The notes beneath the pieces were generated by a model. The model was not told the DNA's origin. It saw nothing but the letters and a program-made list of their open reading frames with translations, and did not search any database. From NCBI GenBank assembly GCA_027487315.1, contig JAIYDW010000232.1:1-40807 (forward strand): DNA of 40,807 nucleotides, written 5' to 3'. The stretch is from Verrucomicrobiaceae bacterium. GTDB lineage: Bacteria; Verrucomicrobiota; Verrucomicrobiia; Verrucomicrobiales; Verrucomicrobiaceae. Each line of letters starts with the position of its first letter. The stretch's first letter is position 1. A program made the translations under genes and the position numbers. This document shows positions 1-8,821 of this stretch, piece by piece.

Positions 1-1596
1 CTCGCCTACCTCAACAAACGCCAAACCGAGCACAGCCTCGAGCTGTCACGCCTCGACAAACTCCAAGTCGCCGCTGCCAGAAAATGGTTCCAGGACAAAG
101 ATATCGATCCTGCCGCCTTCGAAGCCGCCCTCGCTCTACCCGCCGGCAAAAATCTCAAAGGCCGTGCCACCTCCTCTTTTGATCGCGCCCGTTCCGCCCT
201 CCAAAAACAAGGTCTCCCCGAAGATCAAATCCCCCCCCGCCACGTCGGCTTCGGACCCGAAGAATACGGTCGCGAGCGCGTCGCCCGAAAAGGCCTCGAA
301 CGCCTCTCCTGGGAATTCGATCGCTACCAACCCGTCGCCTTCACCGTCTACAACGGCAAAACCCCAGACCTCAAATTCGTCGTCAACCCCGTCCGCCCCC
401 CCACCAACCCCATGGACGCCGGCGAACTCGAACAAACCGCTATCCTCGGCGGTGGCGACCCCTTCTCACCCACCACTCCCGTCAAACCCAACTCCCTCTC
501 GGTCATCTCCGCCCTCGCCGACCTTCCCTCTCAAATCCCCGATACTATCTCCGGCAGACGCCTCGCCCTCGCCCAATGGATCGCCTCCCCTCGCAATCCC
601 CTCACCGCCCGCGTCATCGCCAACCGCGTCTGGATGTGGCATTTCGGCCAACCCCTCGCCGGCAACCCCAACAACTTCGGCAGCACCGGCAAAAAACCCA
701 CCCACCCTCAACTCCTCGACTTCCTCGCCTCTTATCTCATCGAGAAAAACTGGAGCCTCAAAGAACTCCATCGCCTCATCCTCACCTCCCAAACTTGGCA
801 ACGCTCCACCAACCATCCCAATCCCACCCTCCTCAAAGAAAAAGATCCCCACGGCACCAGCTATGCCGCCTTCGCACCACGTCGCCTCACCGCCGAAGAA
901 ATCCGCGACGCCACCCTCTCCGTCACAGGTGAATTGAACCCCACCCTCGGCGGCATCCCCATCCGCCCCGAGATCAATCTCGAAGCCGCCCTCCAGCCCC
1001 GCCAGGTCATGGGCACCTTCGCCTCCGCCTGGGTCCCTAACCCCAAACCCGAGCAACGCCACCGCCGCTCCATCTACATCCAGCGCCTCCGCGGCCTCTC
1101 CGATCCCTTCATGGAGGTCTTCAACGAACCCGGTCCCGACTTCTCCTGCGAACGCCGCGACGCCTCCACCGTCACCCCCCAAGTCTTCTCCCTCTTCAAC
1201 TCCCAAAACACCGCCCAACGCGCCCTCGCCCTCGCCGCGAGAACCGAAAAACAAGCCCCGCATGTCGCACCCGAATCGCGCCTCCAAACCCTCTTCCAAC
1301 TCGTCTTCAATCGCCCTCCAACCGACACCGAACTCCAAGCCTCCCTCTCCCACTACCACAAACTCCTCCCCAAACACCAGGCCCACACCCCACCGCGCCC
1401 CGACTACCCAAAGCAAATCACCCGCGAAGCCGTCGAAGAAAACACCGGCGAAAAGTTCACCTTCACCGAAACCCTCCACGCCTACACCGACTTCATCACT
1501 GACCTTCAACCCGCCGACACTTCCCCCGAAACCCGCTCCCTAGCCGAAATCGCCCTCGTCCTCCTCAACTCCAACGAGTTCGTCTATGTCTACTAG
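1..1596 (+). CDS. PSD1/DUF1553 domain protein, 3' part (5' end outside window)
   Basis: The frame is open from the first base to TAG at 1594-1596, giving 531 residues without a start, so the N-terminus lies upstream. The segment GRRLALAQWIASPRNPLTAR followed by NRVWMWHFGQPLAGNPNNFG and then THPQLLDFLA is the signature of the DUF1553 (PSD1) domain of planctomycete and verrucomicrobial proteins; the C-terminal part ends in LLNSNEFVYVY, also typical. Family members are usually secreted, 700-1100 residues, often with an N-terminal cytochrome and DUF1549 domain. Their biochemical role is not established. The sulfatase and DUF1501 genes follow directly, a recurrent trio in these phyla that is generally linked to sulfated polysaccharide use (inference). 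Family call is firm, function is not. Confidence 0.93.
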   Translation, partial: LAYLNKRQTEHSLELSRLDKLQVAAARKWFQDKDIDPAAFEAALALPAGKNLKGRATSSFDRARSALQKQGLPEDQIPPRHVGFGPEEYGRERVARKGLERLSWEFDRYQPVAFTVYNGKTPDLKFVVNPVRPPTNPMDAGELEQTAILGGGDPFSPTTPVKPNSLSVISALADLPSQIPDTISGRRLALAQWIASPRNPLTARVIANRVWMWHFGQPLAGNPNNFGSTGKKPTHPQLLDFLASYLIEKNWSLKELHRLILTSQTWQRSTNHPNPTLLKEKDPHGTSYAAFAPRRLTAEEIRDATLSVTGELNPTLGGIPIRPEINLEAALQPRQVMGTFASAWVPNPKPEQRHRRSIYIQRLRGLSDPFMEVFNEPGPDFSCERRDASTVTPQVFSLFNSQNTAQRALALAARTEKQAPHVAPESRLQTLFQLVFNRPPTDTELQASLSHYHKLLPKHQAHTPPRPDYPKQITREAVEENTGEKFTFTETLHAYTDFITDLQPADTSPETRSLAEIALVLLNSNEFVYVY

Positions 1597-1633
1597 CTCC
1601 ACCGCAGGCGCTCCCTTCCAATCCCGGCCCTTC

Positions 1634-3124
1634 ATGCGCTCGCTTGCCGCCATCCTCTTCGCCCTCTGCCCTCTGCTCTCCGCGTCCGCACAGACAAAGC
1701 CCAATGTCCTCCTTATCATCTCGGACGACCTCCGCCCTCAGCTCGGCTGCTACGGTGACCCCATCGTCAAAACCCCGCACCTCGACCACTTCGCAAAGAC
1801 GGCCCTCCGCTTCGACCGCGCCTACGTCCAGTCCGCCATCTGCAGCCCTTCCCGCAATTCCTTCCTCTCTGGTCTCCGCCCTGCCACCACCGGCCTGCGA
1901 GGTTTCGGCACCACCCTGCGCGATGTTGCACCCGATGCCGTCACCCTTCCCCAGCACTTCAAAAACCACGGCTGGCACAGTGCCGCCATCGGCAAAGTCT
2001 TCCACGTCTACGCCGAAACCGGTCTCGGCTCCGAAGACGATCCCGCCTCATGGAGCCAACCCCTTTACCTCCCCAGAAACCCCGTCTGGGGCCCCGCTCA
2101 GGACAAAATCCGCACCGCCCAAATCGAAGCCGATCGCGTCGCTGGCAAAACCTACAATCACTCGCATGACTGGCCTCGCGGCGAAACCTGGGACGCCCCC
2201 GACGTTCCCGATGCCGCCCTCCGCGATGGCGAGACCGCCCTCAAAGCCGCCGACTTCCTCCAAGCTCGTTCTTCCAAAACCAACGAGCCCTTCTTCCTCG
2301 CCGTCGGCTTCTACCAGCCCCACCTTCCTTTCGTCGCCCCCAAAAAATACTTCGACCTCTACGACCCCGACAAACTCCCCCTTCCTTCCAATACCCAGCC
2401 TCCCACCGGAGCACCGCCCTACGCCATGAATGTCGGCATGGCCAAGGGCTTCCTCAATTTTCCCGAGCAAGACCAGCAAACCGACGACTTCAAACGCCGC
2501 TACCTCCAGGCCTACCTCGCCAACATCAGCTACATGGACGCCTGCACCGGCCTCGTGCTGGATGCCCTCGAAAAAACCGGCGTCGCCGAAAACACCCTTG
2601 TCATCTTCATCGGCGACCACGGCTATCTCATGGGCGAACACGGCTCGTGGGGTCACAAACATTGCAACTACGAAACCGCCACCCGCACCCCATTGCTTAT
2701 CCGCGCCCCCGGCATGAAAGCCGCCGGCCAATCCACCACCGCGCTCGTCGAGTTTGTCGACATCTACCCCACCCTTGCGGATCTCGCCCAGCTTCCGATC
2801 ACCCCCTCACTCGAAGGCACCAGCTTCGCCCCACTACTCACCAATCCCTCGCGCCCATGGAAAACCGCCGCCTTCAGCGAGATGCTGCGCGGCAAAAACT
2901 TCCTCGGTCGCAGCCTGCGCACTGCCACCCATCGTTATGTCGAGTGGACCGGTCCCCAGGGCAAAAAAAACCTCTCCCGCGAACTCTACGACCTCTCCAC
3001 CGACCCCATCGAGAAAACCAACCTCGCCGACGACCCCACCCAGGAAACCCTCCTCAACCAACTCGCCACTCAACTCCAATCCGGCTGGAAAGCATCGAAA
3101 CCAAACCTCACCCACTCAAACTGA
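1634..3124 (+). CDS. sulfatase, iduronate-2-sulfatase-like, secreted
   Basis: 496 residues from ATG 1634. This start gives a clean signal peptide (MRSLAAILFALCPLLSASAQ) immediately before PNVLLIISDDLRPQLGCYGD, the metal-binding N-terminal strand of sulfatases (the paired Asp). An in-frame ATG at 1586 overlaps the upstream stop by 11 bp but would place 16 polar residues before the signal peptide, so it is less likely. The active-site motif CSPSR starts at residue 70; its Cys is the one converted to formylglycine in type I sulfatases by a separate maturase, not seen in this window. Later motifs GDHGYLMGEHGSWGHK and the ending ELYDLSTDPIEKTNLADDP fit the iduronate-2-sulfatase branch. It hydrolyses a sulfate ester, substrate unknown. 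It sits in a row with the PSD1 and DUF1501 genes. Confidence 0.93.
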   Translation: MRSLAAILFALCPLLSASAQTKPNVLLIISDDLRPQLGCYGDPIVKTPHLDHFAKTALRFDRAYVQSAICSPSRNSFLSGLRPATTGLRGFGTTLRDVAPDAVTLPQHFKNHGWHSAAIGKVFHVYAETGLGSEDDPASWSQPLYLPRNPVWGPAQDKIRTAQIEADRVAGKTYNHSHDWPRGETWDAPDVPDAALRDGETALKAADFLQARSSKTNEPFFLAVGFYQPHLPFVAPKKYFDLYDPDKLPLPSNTQPPTGAPPYAMNVGMAKGFLNFPEQDQQTDDFKRRYLQAYLANISYMDACTGLVLDALEKTGVAENTLVIFIGDHGYLMGEHGSWGHKHCNYETATRTPLLIRAPGMKAAGQSTTALVEFVDIYPTLADLAQLPITPSLEGTSFAPLLTNPSRPWKTAAFSEMLRGKNFLGRSLRTATHRYVEWTGPQGKKNLSRELYDLSTDPIEKTNLADDPTQETLLNQLATQLQSGWKASKPNLTHSN

Positions 3125-3135
3125 CCCCCTCTGCC

Positions 3136-4596
3136 ATGAAACCGCGCCCACTATTTCCTTGCGCCGGTCACCGCGCCCTTCACGCCCCCACCCGGCGCGA
3201 ATTCGTTTACGGCCTCGGCACCACCCTCGGCTCCGTCGCCCTCACCTCACTCCTCGCAGAGGAGTCCAATCTGCAATCCAAAATCCGCAATCCGCAATCC
3301 TCAGCCCCCCTCGCCCCCAAGTCCGGCCACCACCCCGCCCGCGCCAAACGCTGCATCTTCCTTATGATGGAAGGCGGCCCCTCTCACATCGACACCTTCG
3401 ATCCCAAACCCGCCCTCGAAAAACTCCACCTCAAAGAGTTCACTCGCGAAGGCAAACAAAAGTCCGCCATGGAAAGCGGCAAACGCTACTACGTCCAAAG
3501 CCCCTTCAAATTCCATCAACACGGTCAAAGCGGCGCCTGGATGAGCGAACCCTGGCAGCACCTCTCCTCCGTCGCCGACGACCTCTGCTTCTACCGCGGT
3601 TGTCAAGTTGACAGCGTCAACCACCCCACCGCCATGTATCAAATGAACTGCGGCAACCGCTTCGGCGGCGATCCCGCCATCGGTGCCTGGACCACCTACG
3701 GCCTCGGCTCCGTCAACCAAGACCTCCCCGGCTTCATCGTCCTCCCCGAAATCTCCTACCCCCAGGGCGGCTCCGCCAATTGGAGCAATGGCTACCTCCC
3801 CGCCTACTTCCAGGGCACCACCCTCCGCCCCAAAGGCTCCCCCATCCTCGACCTCCAACCTCCCAAAGGCGTCACCCCCGAAATCCAGCGCGCCAACCTC
3901 GACCTCCTCGCTCAACTCAACCAAAACCACCACCAGCAGCACCCCCAGCACGACGAACTGCTCGCCCGCATGAACAGCTACGAGCTCGCCTTCCGCATGC
4001 AAATGCAGGTCCCCGAGGCCATGAACCTCGACAACGAACCCGCCGCCCTCAAAGCCACCTACGGCATCGACCAGCCCCACACCGACGCCTTCGGCCGCAA
4101 ATGCCTCCTCGCCCGCAAACTCATCGAGCAGGGTGTCCGCTTCGTCCAACTCTACGCCGGCACCTGGGACAGCCACGACTACATCGAGCGCGCCCACGGC
4201 AACCTCATCCGCCAGGTGGACCAACCCATCGCCGCCCTCATCAAAGACCTCAAACAGCGCGGACTGCTCGACGACACCCTCATCGTCTGGTGCGGCGAGT
4301 TCGGTCGCACCCCCGACAACGGCGTCCGCGGCGGCACCGCCTATGGCCGCGACCACAACCCCAAGGCCATGACCATCTGGTTCGCCGGCGGCGGCGTCAA
4401 AGCCGGCCACACGATCGGCCTCACTGATGATACCGGCGCCGAAGCCGTCGAATGCGTCCACCACGTCCGCGACCTCCACATCACCCTCCTCCACCTCCTC
4501 GGCCTCGACGACAACAAACTCACCTTCTACCACGGCGGCCGCTACAAACAGCTCAGCCAATTCGGCGGTCAGGTCATCACCGACCTCCTCGCCTGA
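3136..4596 (+). CDS. DUF1501 family protein with Tat-type signal
   Basis: 486 residues from ATG 3136, 11 bp after the sulfatase stop; the longer open frame upstream is only an overlap. The N-terminus carries TRREFVYGLGTTLGSVALTS, a twin-arginine plus hydrophobic stretch that suggests Tat export. The body has the DUF1501 hallmarks FLMMEGGPSHIDTFDPKP, GVRFVQLYAGTWDSHDYIER and WCGEFGRTPDNG, a fold related to alkaline phosphatase/sulfatase. Catalytic activity is not established for the family. Odd feature: between the signal and the domain, bases 3264-3303 encode LQSKIRNPQSS from a tandem heptamer (AATCCGC-type) also found upstream of the PP2C gene, so a genome-wide repeat appears to have entered the coding sequence in frame. 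Confidence 0.92.
   Translation: MKPRPLFPCAGHRALHAPTRREFVYGLGTTLGSVALTSLLAEESNLQSKIRNPQSSAPLAPKSGHHPARAKRCIFLMMEGGPSHIDTFDPKPALEKLHLKEFTREGKQKSAMESGKRYYVQSPFKFHQHGQSGAWMSEPWQHLSSVADDLCFYRGCQVDSVNHPTAMYQMNCGNRFGGDPAIGAWTTYGLGSVNQDLPGFIVLPEISYPQGGSANWSNGYLPAYFQGTTLRPKGSPILDLQPPKGVTPEIQRANLDLLAQLNQNHHQQHPQHDELLARMNSYELAFRMQMQVPEAMNLDNEPAALKATYGIDQPHTDAFGRKCLLARKLIEQGVRFVQLYAGTWDSHDYIERAHGNLIRQVDQPIAALIKDLKQRGLLDDTLIVWCGEFGRTPDNGVRGGTAYGRDHNPKAMTIWFAGGGVKAGHTIGLTDDTGAEAVECVHHVRDLHITLLHLLGLDDNKLTFYHGGRYKQLSQFGGQVITDLLA
3264..3303 (+). repeat. heptamer tandem repeat inside DUF1501 gene
   Basis: About five degenerate 7-bp units (AATCTGC, AATCCAA, AATCCGC, AATCCGC, AATCCTC). The same unit recurs at 9985-10010 just before the PP2C start. 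Here it is translated, adding about a dozen residues in a presumed linker after the export signal. Confidence 0.8.
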
Positions 4597-4694
4597 ATCC
4601 GCCAGAAGCGGAGCCACCAAATCTCGCGCACGCCCGCACTGGACATTCCCCGTCCCCTGCCCCATACTCCGCGCCCCTGTGCCCGTGCCCCCCG

Positions 4695-5837
4695 ATGTTC
4701 GAACTCCTCGCCACTGACCCCACCTCCGCCGCCCGCCGCGGCCGGCTGCACACGCCCCATGGCGTGATCGAAACCCCCATCTTCATGCCGGTCGGCACCC
4801 AGGCCTCCGTCAAAGCCATCCACCCACAGGAACTCATCGCCCTCGAAGCTCAGGTCATCCTCAGCAACACCTACCACCTCTGGGTCCGCCCCGGAGCCGA
4901 TATCATCAAAGACGCCGGCGGCCTCCATTCCTTCATGGGCTGGCACGGCCCCATCCTCACCGATAGCGGCGGCTATCAGGTCTTCTCCCTCGCCAAACTT
5001 CGCAAAATCAAAGAGGAAGGCTGCTACTTCAACAACCACGTCGACGGCACCCCCATGTTCCTCGGCCCCGAGACCGCCATGGAAATCCAGGCCGCCCTCG
5101 GCAGTGACATCGCCATGCTCTTCGACGAGTGCACCCCCTGGCCCTGCTCGCACCCCGACGCCGAAAAAAGCCTCGACCTCACCCTCCGCTGGGCACGCCG
5201 CTGCCGCGACTGGATCGACCAAAATCAACCCCTCACCGCCGGCAAACCTCAACTCCACTTCGGCATCGTCCAGGGCAGCACCTACGAGGACCTGCGCCAA
5301 AAATCCGCCCGCGAGCTCGTCGCCATGGACTTCCCCGGCTACGCCATCGGCGGCCTCAGCGTTGGCGAACCCGAAGAGGACATGATGCGCATCGCCGACT
5401 GGACCTGCCCCCACCTCCCCCAGAACAAACCCCGCTACGCCATGGGCCTCGGCACCCCGCCCCAGATGGTCGAACTTATCGCCCGCGGCATCGACATGTT
5501 CGACTGCGTCCTCCCCACCCGTCTCGCCCGCAACGGCACCGCCTTCACCCACGAAGGCACCCTCAACCTCCGCAACGCCAAATACGCCCGCGACTTCTCC
5601 CCCATCGCCGAGGACACCCACCCCCTCGTCAAACCCTTCACCCGCGCCTACATCCGCCATTTGATCAACACCCAGGAGGTGCTGGGTTTAAGGTTGATTT
5701 CTCTTCACAATCTGCATTTCTACCTGTCCCTCGCCTCCAGAGCACGCCAAGCCATCGAACAAGGTTGCTTCGCCGACTTCCGGACAGAGGTCGTTTCACG
5801 TTACCAACCTCGCCCCACGGCCTCCGATTCCGACTGA
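4695..5837 (+). CDS. tgt: queuine/preQ1 tRNA-guanine transglycosylase, zinc ligands lost
   Basis: 380 residues from ATG 4695, normal length for bacterial TGT. It would exchange the wobble guanine of GUN-anticodon tRNAs for preQ1. GTQASVKA, LSNTYHLWVRPG, LTDSGGYQVFSL (catalytic Asp), GIVQGS, GGLSVGEP and the nucleophile segment GIDMFDCVLPTRLARNG are all present. The structural zinc site is not. Known enzymes have Cys-X-Cys-X2-Cys before the RAYI motif, but here the aligned segment reads EDTHPLVKPFTRAYI, so the three cysteines become Asp, His and Val. The fourth ligand, the His in ISLHNLHFY, is kept. The start is chosen because MFELLATDPTSAARRG begins the conserved fold. yajC and secDF follow, the same order as in the E. 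coli tgt-yajC-secD-secF operon. Confidence 0.97.
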   Translation: MFELLATDPTSAARRGRLHTPHGVIETPIFMPVGTQASVKAIHPQELIALEAQVILSNTYHLWVRPGADIIKDAGGLHSFMGWHGPILTDSGGYQVFSLAKLRKIKEEGCYFNNHVDGTPMFLGPETAMEIQAALGSDIAMLFDECTPWPCSHPDAEKSLDLTLRWARRCRDWIDQNQPLTAGKPQLHFGIVQGSTYEDLRQKSARELVAMDFPGYAIGGLSVGEPEEDMMRIADWTCPHLPQNKPRYAMGLGTPPQMVELIARGIDMFDCVLPTRLARNGTAFTHEGTLNLRNAKYARDFSPIAEDTHPLVKPFTRAYIRHLINTQEVLGLRLISLHNLHFYLSLASRARQAIEQGCFADFRTEVVSRYQPRPTASDSD

Positions 5838-5844
5838 TTTCCTC

Positions 5845-6213
5845 ATGACAACCATCGCCACCCTAGCAGACATCGCCACCTCAATCACCCTCGCCCAAGC
5901 CGCCGGCCCGGGTGCCGCTCCCGGCGGTCTGCTCGGCAATCCCCTCGTCTTCATGGTCCTCATGATCGTGATGATGTACTTCCTCCTCATCCGCCCCCAG
6001 CGCAAACGCCAGCAGGAGCACGAAGCCCTCATCAAGAGCCTCTCCGTCGGCGACCACGTCGTCATGAGCGGCGGCGAGCACGGCATCGTCACCTCGCTTC
6101 ACGAAAAAACCCTCAAAGTCAAAATCGCCGACAACGTCAAAGTCGAATACGAACGCAGCTCCGTCGGCACCGTCATCAAAAAATCCGACATCAAAGACGT
6201 CACCCCAGAGTAA
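5845..6213 (+). CDS. yajC: Sec translocon accessory subunit YajC
   Basis: 122 residues, starting 7 bp after the tgt stop. One membrane segment (about residues 33-48, LVFMVLMIVMMYFLLI) is followed directly by RPQRKRQQEHEALIKSL, the YajC signature, and then by a small basic/hydrophobic cytoplasmic domain with VGDHVVMSGGEHGIVTS. YajC associates with SecDF in the inner membrane. The N-terminal 30 residues before the membrane segment are longer and Gly/Pro/Ala-rich compared with E. coli. Context with tgt and secDF makes the call secure. Confidence 0.97.
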   Translation: MTTIATLADIATSITLAQAAGPGAAPGGLLGNPLVFMVLMIVMMYFLLIRPQRKRQQEHEALIKSLSVGDHVVMSGGEHGIVTSLHEKTLKVKIADNVKVEYERSSVGTVIKKSDIKDVTPE

Positions 6214-6272
6214 GCACCTCGCCACTCACCTCACGTCACTAATCACACGATCACCGCTTACTGTTTAACATA

Positions 6273-8642
6273 ATGAGCCCCATCTTCACCTTCCTCTTCG
6301 GCGCAGCACTCCTCATGATCCTCCTGGTCTACGTGGGCACCACCGAACTCAAGCGCAAACGCATCCTCGGCACCCTACTCACCGTCCTCGCCACGGCCCT
6401 AGCCCTCTACACCATCGAAAAAATCGGCCTCAAAAAAGGCATCGACCTCCAAGGCGGCAGCGAGTTCATCGTCGAACTCCAACCCTCCCCTGATGCCGAT
6501 GGCAAAATCAAAGCCGTCTACCCCACCGACATTCAGCAAGCCATCTCCATCCTCGAAAAACGCCTCAACCCGAATGGCGAAAAGGACCTCCTCCTCGCCC
6601 CTCAAGGTGAGAACCGCATCCTCATTCAAATGCCCGGTGTCACCGAGGAGGAAGTCAAAAACGTCCGCACCCAAATCGAAAAAGTCGCCAAACTCGAGTT
6701 CCGCATGGTCCACCCGGACAGCGCCTCGGAAATCGCCCAACTCAAAGCCAGCGGCACCCTCTCCGTCGACCACGTCGAAATGAAATCCAAGGAAGGCCCA
6801 CCCCTCCTCGTCAAATCCCGCCCTGACCTCGACGGCAAATACGTCAGCCGCTCCTACGCCTACATGGACCCCCAAAAAGGCTGGACCATCATCCTCGAGT
6901 TCGACAGCAAAGGCGGCGAACTCTTCGGCAAGCTCACTGAAGCCAATGTCGGCCGCCAACTCGGCATCATCGTCGACGGTGAAGTCTTCTCCGCGCCCAA
7001 CCTGAACGAAGCCATCTTCGGCGGTAGCGCCAGCATCACTGGCCGCTTCAAGGAAGAGGAAGCCCGCGCCCTCGCTACCATCCTCGAGAACCCTCTCGAA
7101 AACCCCATGGCCATCGTCTCCGAAAGCTCCGTCTCCGCTGCTTATGGTGAGTCCTCCATCAACCAGGGCAAATGGGTCGCCATCGCCGGCCTCATCATGA
7201 CCACCTGCTTCATGCTCTTCATCTACCGCCTCGCAGGCCTCATCGCCATCGTCGGTGTGCTCGTCAACCTCTCCCTCCTGTTCGGCGGCATGGCCCTCTT
7301 CCAGTTCACCCTCACCATGCCCGGGATCGCGGGGATCGTTCTTACCATCGGTATGGCCATCGATGCCAACGTCCTCATCTACGAACGCTTGCGGGAAGAA
7401 ATGGCCAACGGCAAGTCCCTCGCCGCCGCCCTCGAGTCCGCATACGAAAAAGCCTTCTCCGCCATCGCCGACTCCAACATCACCACCCTCATCTCCGCCG
7501 CCATTCTCTTCGCCATCTCGGGCGGTTTGGTCAAAGGCTTTGCCATCACTCTCATCATCGGTCTGATCTCCTCCATGTTCGGCGCCCTCGTCGTCACCCG
7601 CATCATCTTCATGTGGGTCATCGAGAAAGGCATCCTCAAAAAGCTCACCACCACCAGCATCATCCCGGACCGCGTCTTCGACATCCTCTCCAAGGCTCCC
7701 ACCTTCATCATCGCTTCCCTTGTCGTCACCGCCATCTCCTTCGGAGCTCTGATTGTCAAAGGCAAAACCTCCTTCGGCATCGACTTCCGCGGTGGCGCCA
7801 TCGTCCACGTCGAACTGAAAGAAGGCAAAAACATCGCCGACTCCGACCTCGACGCCCTCCTCAAACCACTCACCACGGAAGACGGCAAATCCATCGGAAG
7901 CTTCTACCCCCAACGCAAAGCCAACGCCACCGGCGGCGATGTCATCGCCATCCGCAGCGAGTTCGAAGCAGGCCCCGCCATCGAGCAAGCCATCAAATCC
8001 AAATACCAGGATGTCGTCCAGGGCACCCAGGTCTCCCGCGTCGGCGCGTCCATCGGTTCTGATGCCGCCAAAGTCTCCATCATCGCCCTTCTCGTCGCCC
8101 TCTTCGGCATCTTCATGTATCTTGTCCTCCGCTTCGAATATGCCTTCGCCCTCGGTGCCATCGTCGCTCTTTTCCACGACGTCCTCATGGTCCCTGGTCT
8201 CTGCGTCCTCTTCGGCCAGGAACTCAGCCTCATCCACATCGGCGCCCTGCTCACCATCGCCGGTTACTCCATCAACGACACCATCGTCGTCTTCGACCGG
8301 ATCCGCGAAACCATCCAGCAGGGCGGCAAAGGCGGCATCCGCCAGCTCATGAACGAGGCCATCTGCAAAACCCTCAGCCGAACCCTCCTCACCGGCCCCA
8401 CCGCGCTCGCCCCCATGGTCGTCCTCCTCTTCCTCGGCAACCCCGCCATGCTCGAGTTCGCCCTCCCCATCACCATCGGCGTCATCCTCGGCACCTACTC
8501 CTCCATCTTCATCGCCTCCCCGCTCGTCTTGTGGTACGCGAAGAAGACCGGCACCAGCCTCCGCCGCCAGGTCATGGAAACCCACCTCGCCGAAACCATC
8601 ACCCCCGGCATCGGCGACCAACTCAAAGAATCCGGAGCCTAG
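6273..8642 (+). CDS. secDF: fused protein-export membrane protein SecDF
   Basis: 789 residues, a single-chain SecD-SecF fusion as found in Bacillus and many Verrucomicrobiota. It uses the proton motive force to help pull secreted proteins through the SecYEG channel. The SecD half shows GIDLQGGSEF at about residues 56-65, the periplasmic domain, and GMAIDANVLIYERLREEM near 358-375 with the conserved membrane Asp. The SecF half starts near residue 500 with FGIDFRGGAIV and has YSINDTIVVFDRIRE near 664-678. Twelve membrane segments are expected from the family. The ATG at 6273 lies 59 bp after yajC and lacks a Shine-Dalgarno motif, as do most genes here. An intrinsic terminator follows at 8670. 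Confidence 0.97.
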   Translation: MSPIFTFLFGAALLMILLVYVGTTELKRKRILGTLLTVLATALALYTIEKIGLKKGIDLQGGSEFIVELQPSPDADGKIKAVYPTDIQQAISILEKRLNPNGEKDLLLAPQGENRILIQMPGVTEEEVKNVRTQIEKVAKLEFRMVHPDSASEIAQLKASGTLSVDHVEMKSKEGPPLLVKSRPDLDGKYVSRSYAYMDPQKGWTIILEFDSKGGELFGKLTEANVGRQLGIIVDGEVFSAPNLNEAIFGGSASITGRFKEEEARALATILENPLENPMAIVSESSVSAAYGESSINQGKWVAIAGLIMTTCFMLFIYRLAGLIAIVGVLVNLSLLFGGMALFQFTLTMPGIAGIVLTIGMAIDANVLIYERLREEMANGKSLAAALESAYEKAFSAIADSNITTLISAAILFAISGGLVKGFAITLIIGLISSMFGALVVTRIIFMWVIEKGILKKLTTTSIIPDRVFDILSKAPTFIIASLVVTAISFGALIVKGKTSFGIDFRGGAIVHVELKEGKNIADSDLDALLKPLTTEDGKSIGSFYPQRKANATGGDVIAIRSEFEAGPAIEQAIKSKYQDVVQGTQVSRVGASIGSDAAKVSIIALLVALFGIFMYLVLRFEYAFALGAIVALFHDVLMVPGLCVLFGQELSLIHIGALLTIAGYSINDTIVVFDRIRETIQQGGKGGIRQLMNEAICKTLSRTLLTGPTALAPMVVLLFLGNPAMLEFALPITIGVILGTYSSIFIASPLVLWYAKKTGTSLRRQVMETHLAETITPGIGDQLKESGA

Positions 8643-8669
8643 TCCTCCACATCCACAACCCCTTCCCAG

Positions 8670-8708
8670 ACGCCCGACCCGCTCCTCGCAGGTCGGGCGT
8701 TTGCTTTT
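8670..8708 (+). terminator. intrinsic terminator after secDF
   Basis: A perfect 10-bp stem (ACGCCCGACC at 8670-8679 pairing with GGTCGGGCGT at 8691-8700) with an 11-nt loop is followed by TTGCTTTT. It lies 27 bp after the secDF stop and closes the tgt-yajC-secDF unit. Confidence 0.88.
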
Positions 8709-8821
8709 CCCTCCCAAACTCCTAGACACACAGCCAAATTCTTACTGAGGCAACAATCGCAGCCTCCAGCCTCACCCGCCCTTGCACCCAAGCCTCCACC
8801 CTGCTTACACTCCCCCCTCCC

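Noticed and set aside
6399-8729. Minus-strand open frame of 776 codons opposite secDF
   Set aside because: Low-complexity Gly/Asp/Glu shadow of a firmly identified gene.
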